DNA from: an uncultured bacterium
GTDB taxonomy: Bacteria; Cyanobacteriota; Vampirovibrionia; Gastranaerophilales; Gastranaerophilaceae
Assembly (NCBI GenBank): GCA_900556295.1
Contig: USOK01000060.1
Coordinates: 1-8,499 of the forward strand
Direction of reading: 5' to 3'
DNA: 8,499 nt
Shown: positions 6,577-8,499 of the stretch, one piece after another
Layout of the letters: the number at the start of each line of letters is the position of its first letter
Numbering within the stretch: the stretch's first letter is position 1
Made by a program: the position numbers and the translations under genes
The notes under the pieces: generated by a model
The model's input: the letters and a program-made list of their open reading frames with translations, nothing else
Databases searched by the model: none
Told to the model about the DNA's origin: nothing

Positions 6577-7236
6577 TTAATATTTGTAAATAGGCAAAAC
6601 TATTTCGAACTCTGTCTTTTCACTTGTGGACTTGTTTAATTTTAATATTGCATTCTGTGCTTTTAAATTAGTTGCGCATATATGCAAACCTAATCCTGAA
6701 CCGGTTGATTTGGTTGTAAATCCTTCTTCAAATATTGTAGAACATTTGTTTTGCGGAATTGCTTCTCCATTGTTAGAAATTTTTATGCAAATTTTTTCAT
6801 CTTTTTCTTCGGCATAAATTTCTATATTACCTTCTCTTTTTATTGCTTCAATTGCGTTTTTGATAATATTTACTATGCAAGCCAAAAATTTGTTTTCATC
6901 AATATAAACATTCGCATCTGTTTGTAGGTCAGATGTGATTTTGATGTCTTTTTCACAAATATAGACTTGCGAAAGCTTAATACCTTCTTCCAAAATCTTT
7001 TTAATACTACAAATCTTAGGTGAAAAATTATTCAATGATTTCAAGTCAAGAAGATTGTTGCTCATTATTTTCAGTGATTTGTTAATACAATTCAGGGCAT
7101 TATCGATAGATGCAATTTCTATACCTTCTTTTTCCAAGTTTTTACGAATGATTTGTGTGTAAAGTTCGCAAATAGAAATATGGTTTCGCATTTCGTGTGC
7201 TATACATCTTGATTGCTCTTTTATTAAGTCGTTCAT
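6577..7236 (-). CDS. Small soluble histidine kinase without a sensor domain
   Basis: This 219-residue protein is a two-component histidine kinase reduced to its catalytic core. The phosphoacceptor H-box is AHEMRNHISI, with His14 as the likely phosphorylated residue, and a helical dimerisation region runs to about 70. The ATP-binding domain shows an N-box (NIIKNAIEAI, Asn127), a G1 region SNNGEAIP at 154-161, an F-box-like IFEEGFTTK at 168-176 and the G2 loop GSGLGL at 179-184. There is no membrane segment and no PAS, GAF or HAMP domain, so it is cytoplasmic. Its input must come from a partner protein or from the few residues before the H-box. The likely target is the response regulator encoded just upstream in the same transcript direction (72-bp gap). 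The H-box is of the HisKA/NtrB style, not the HisKA_3 style that usually partners NarL-type regulators. The start is supported by AAGGAG at 7240-7245. Confidence 0.9.
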   Translation of the reverse strand: MNDLIKEQSRCIAHEMRNHISICELYTQIIRKNLEKEGIEIASIDNALNCINKSLKIMSNNLLDLKSLNNFSPKICSIKKILEEGIKLSQVYICEKDIKITSDLQTDANVYIDENKFLACIVNIIKNAIEAIKREGNIEIYAEEKDEKICIKISNNGEAIPQNKCSTIFEEGFTTKSTGSGLGLHICATNLKAQNAILKLNKSTSEKTEFEIVLPIYKY

Positions 7237-7239
7237 AAT

Positions 7240-7245
7240 CTCCTT
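7240..7245 (-). promoter_or_regulatory. Ribosome-binding site of the histidine kinase gene
   Basis: AAGGAG on the minus strand lies 3 nt before the ATG at 7236, within TAAGGAGATT. It decides the start. It lies 5 nt after the end of the hairpin at 7251-7282, so folding of that hairpin could affect ribosome access. Confidence 0.65.
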
Positions 7246-7250
7246 ACATT

Positions 7251-7282
7251 AAAGGCTCAGCTCACTGATGGGCTGAACCTTT
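7251..7282 (-). promoter_or_regulatory. Strong intercistronic hairpin between regulator and kinase genes
   Basis: On the minus strand AAAGGTTCAGC (7282-7272) pairs with GCTGAGCCTTT (7261-7251) through 11 base pairs, including one U-G wobble, around a 10-nt loop. On the plus strand the same position would be a C-A mismatch, so the fold favours minus-strand RNA. A smaller hairpin, ATACT-AAAA-AGTAT (7298-7285), precedes it. No U-tract follows beyond the UUU that closes the stem, so it is a poor terminator. It may instead trim or stabilise the regulator mRNA or lower kinase expression. Confidence 0.6.
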
Positions 7283-7308
7283 ACATACTTTTTAGTATCA
7301 TTTATTTC

Positions 7309-8004
7309 TTAAACAGCCATTTTTGCACGTCTTTTGTTTGCAAACCCGTTATTTAGAGCATATAAAACAGCTTGAGTTCTGTCGTTTACTTGTAATTTTT
7401 GGAAGATGTTGTTTACGTGAGTCTTAACTGTAGTTTCGGAAATAAATAGTTTTGATGCAATACCCTTGTAGTTATTACCCTGTGTGAGAAGATCTAAAAC
7501 TTCTTCTTCTCTCGCAGTTAAGTATGTAAGAAGATTTTCTTCTGTAGATGCTGTTTCTTCTTTGAATGAACGTTGGAAGTATTCAAAAAATCTTGATGTA
7601 AGTGCAGTTGGAAGATAAATTTTACCTGCAGAAACTTCATCCATTGCATAAATCAATTGAGCTGAAGCCATTGTTTTTAGTACATATCCTTTTGCACCTA
7701 GCTTCATTGCTCTGAAGATTAAATCAGCATCATCATAGCCGCTTAAGCAGATAACTCTGATTCCTAAATCTAATTTTTCGATATCTTGTAGAGCTTGCAA
7801 GCCATCTCTTTCCGGCATATTTACGTCCATTAAAATAATATCAGGACGGTATTTTTTTGCTAAGTTAATTCCAATGTTAGCGCTTGTAGTTGTTGCAACT
7901 ACTTCATAGCTGCTTTCAAGTGTAATTAATTCTTTTACCCCTCTTAAATGATCTGCGTTGTCATCAATTAATAGAACTCGTGCTTGCTTTTTAAACTCTC
8001 TCAT
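7309..8004 (-). CDS. NarL/FixJ-type response regulator (REC + LuxR-type HTH)
   Basis: This DNA-binding response regulator is 231 residues long. The receiver domain covers about 8-125: acidic pair D14-D15, phosphoacceptor D60 in ILMDVNMPERDG, S88 in CLSGYDD and the conserved K110 in GYVLKTMAS. After a linker of about 30 residues, the LuxR-type helix-turn-helix lies at about 160-220, with LTAREEEVLDLL at 162-173 and the recognition segment ISETTVKTHVNNIFQKL at 188-204. Phosphorylation of D60 should change dimerisation and DNA binding. The kinase gene follows after 72 bp on the same strand, so they are likely a cognate pair. AGGGAG at 8011-8016 lies 6 nt before the ATG and supports this start. 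The linker and tail (KRRAKMAV) are ordinary. Target genes cannot be read from the window. Confidence 0.94.
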   Translation of the reverse strand: MREFKKQARVLLIDDNADHLRGVKELITLESSYEVVATTTSANIGINLAKKYRPDIILMDVNMPERDGLQALQDIEKLDLGIRVICLSGYDDADLIFRAMKLGAKGYVLKTMASAQLIYAMDEVSAGKIYLPTALTSRFFEYFQRSFKEETASTEENLLTYLTAREEEVLDLLTQGNNYKGIASKLFISETTVKTHVNNIFQKLQVNDRTQAVLYALNNGFANKRRAKMAV

Positions 8005-8261
8005 TTTTATCTCCCTGTTTTTGTTCCCTCTCTACTCTATTGATACTACTACTTTTAGATGGGGCTTTTCATCCATGCCCTGATTGATATTGATTAGAAT
8101 AGGGTCTGAGAATTTGTCTTACATCTTTGGATTGATATAATCCCTCAACCATGCTCTACATCATGCTTTCAAGATTTTGACCGCATGGTCTAGAAATTTT
8201 CTTGCTAATCTTTTTGGACTAATCTGCTTGTGGTATAATTTTTTTATTGAGGGAGAAAGTT
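8005..8261. other. Divergent intergenic region between the regulator gene and rmuC
   Basis: This 257-bp region has no supported gene. It holds the regulator's ribosome-binding site (8011-8016, minus strand), three copies of ATTGATA (8039, 8083, 8131) spaced 44 and 48 bp apart, a short imperfect inverted repeat GACC-GCAT-GGTC (about 8179-8190) and the rmuC promoter near its right end. I could not place a convincing minus-strand promoter for the regulator. Confidence 0.5.
8231..8239 (+). promoter_or_regulatory. Extended -10 promoter for rmuC
   Basis: TGGTATAAT is a perfect sigma-70-type extended -10 (TGn + TATAAT at 8234-8239). No good -35 lies at 17 bp; TTGGAC at 8214-8219 is only 14 bp away. 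The expected transcription start is near A8246. This would give a leader of about 16 nt containing the ribosome-binding site GAGGGAG (8249-8255), 6 nt before the ATG at 8262. Confidence 0.65.
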
Positions 8262-8499
8262 ATGGAAATTTTAATATTTTTAGGTGGTTTTTTAATCGGT
8301 GCTTTGTGCGTGTATATTCCGAGCTGTATAATTAATAAAAATTCAAAAACAATTGCTGTATCACAGGATGAAATGTTTAAGCAAATGAATGAGCAGATGA
8401 AATTGTATTTTGAAAACACTGCAAATAAGATTTTTAAAGAAAGTACATCAGAGCTTTCAGAAAGCAACAAGGAAAAATTGGAAGAATTTTACAAGCGTT
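8262..8499 (+). CDS. rmuC: RmuC family DNA recombination protein (N-terminal part, cut by window end)
   Basis: The first 79 codons are visible and the frame runs off the right edge. Residues about 3-24 form a hydrophobic N-terminal anchor. A short Lys/Gln/Glu-rich helical stretch follows. Then comes YFENTANKIFKESTSELS, with ESNKEKLEEFYK after it, which matches the conserved opening of the RmuC domain (FENLANKIFEEKS...NKE.LE..L in the family). RmuC proteins are related to nuclease-fold enzymes and limit certain DNA rearrangements such as inversion at short inverted repeats. The motif appears near residue 50, whereas E. coli RmuC has a longer coiled coil before it, so this looks like a short-stalk form. 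The ATG at 8262 is supported by GAGGGAG and by a strong -10 just upstream. It is divergent from the regulator gene. Confidence 0.87.
   Translation, partial: MEILIFLGGFLIGALCVYIPSCIINKNSKTIAVSQDEMFKQMNEQMKLYFENTANKIFKESTSELSESNKEKLEEFYKR

Noticed and set aside
8219..8470. 83-codon minus-strand frame opposite the start of rmuC.
   Set aside because: The plus strand has a clear RmuC motif, promoter and ribosome-binding site; the antisense frame has none.

Overview
The window is AT-rich and densely coded. All gene types are bacterial. Nothing marks the taxon directly. The base composition, the soluble kinase/NarL-type regulator pair and the large lineage-restricted-looking protein would fit a gut-associated low-GC lineage such as the Vampirovibrionia (Melainabacteria). 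This is an inference from style, not a proven assignment.

Layout. Positions 1-2281 (+) are part of a peptide/nickel-type ABC importer operon. It holds the last 47 codons of a substrate-binding protein, then the DppB-type and DppC-type permeases, which overlap by 4 bp (ATGA). No ATPase gene is visible. Positions 2412-3140 (+) encode an MgtC/SapB-family membrane protein. It converges, with an 11-bp gap, on a minus-strand block made of three genes in transcription order: a NarL/FixJ-type response regulator (8004-7309), a small soluble histidine kinase (7236-6577), and a 1119-residue protein of unknown function (6511-3152). A 257-bp intergenic region (8005-8261) separates this block from the divergent start of rmuC (8262 onward, cut by the window end).

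Most notable features. (1) The 1119-residue protein is not one I recognise. It is built from three diverged copies of a two-part module. Part A aligns without gaps at residues 41-76, 294-329 and 554-589; part B lies at about 183-236, 445-501 and 1039-1095. Each part carries a hydrophobic segment, which suggests three two-helix membrane hairpins with helical loops. The third loop is expanded to about 420 residues. (2) Degenerate tandem 8-bp repeats (family pattern about ANGNNAAG) lie at or just after the 3' ends of two genes in the transporter operon (122-153 and 2287-2326). The first supplies the stop codon of the binding-protein gene and places TAA in all three frames. (3) The regulator/kinase pair combines a NarL-type output with a sensorless kinase whose H-box is not of the HisKA_3 kind usual for NarL partners. 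A strong hairpin sits between the two genes, just before the kinase ribosome-binding site.

How the genes work together. The first three genes form one import system: the binding protein delivers a peptide-like ligand to the DppB/DppC channel. The response regulator and kinase are likely a cognate pair with a cytoplasmic signal input. No direct link between them and the repeat protein is shown, beyond shared strand and order.
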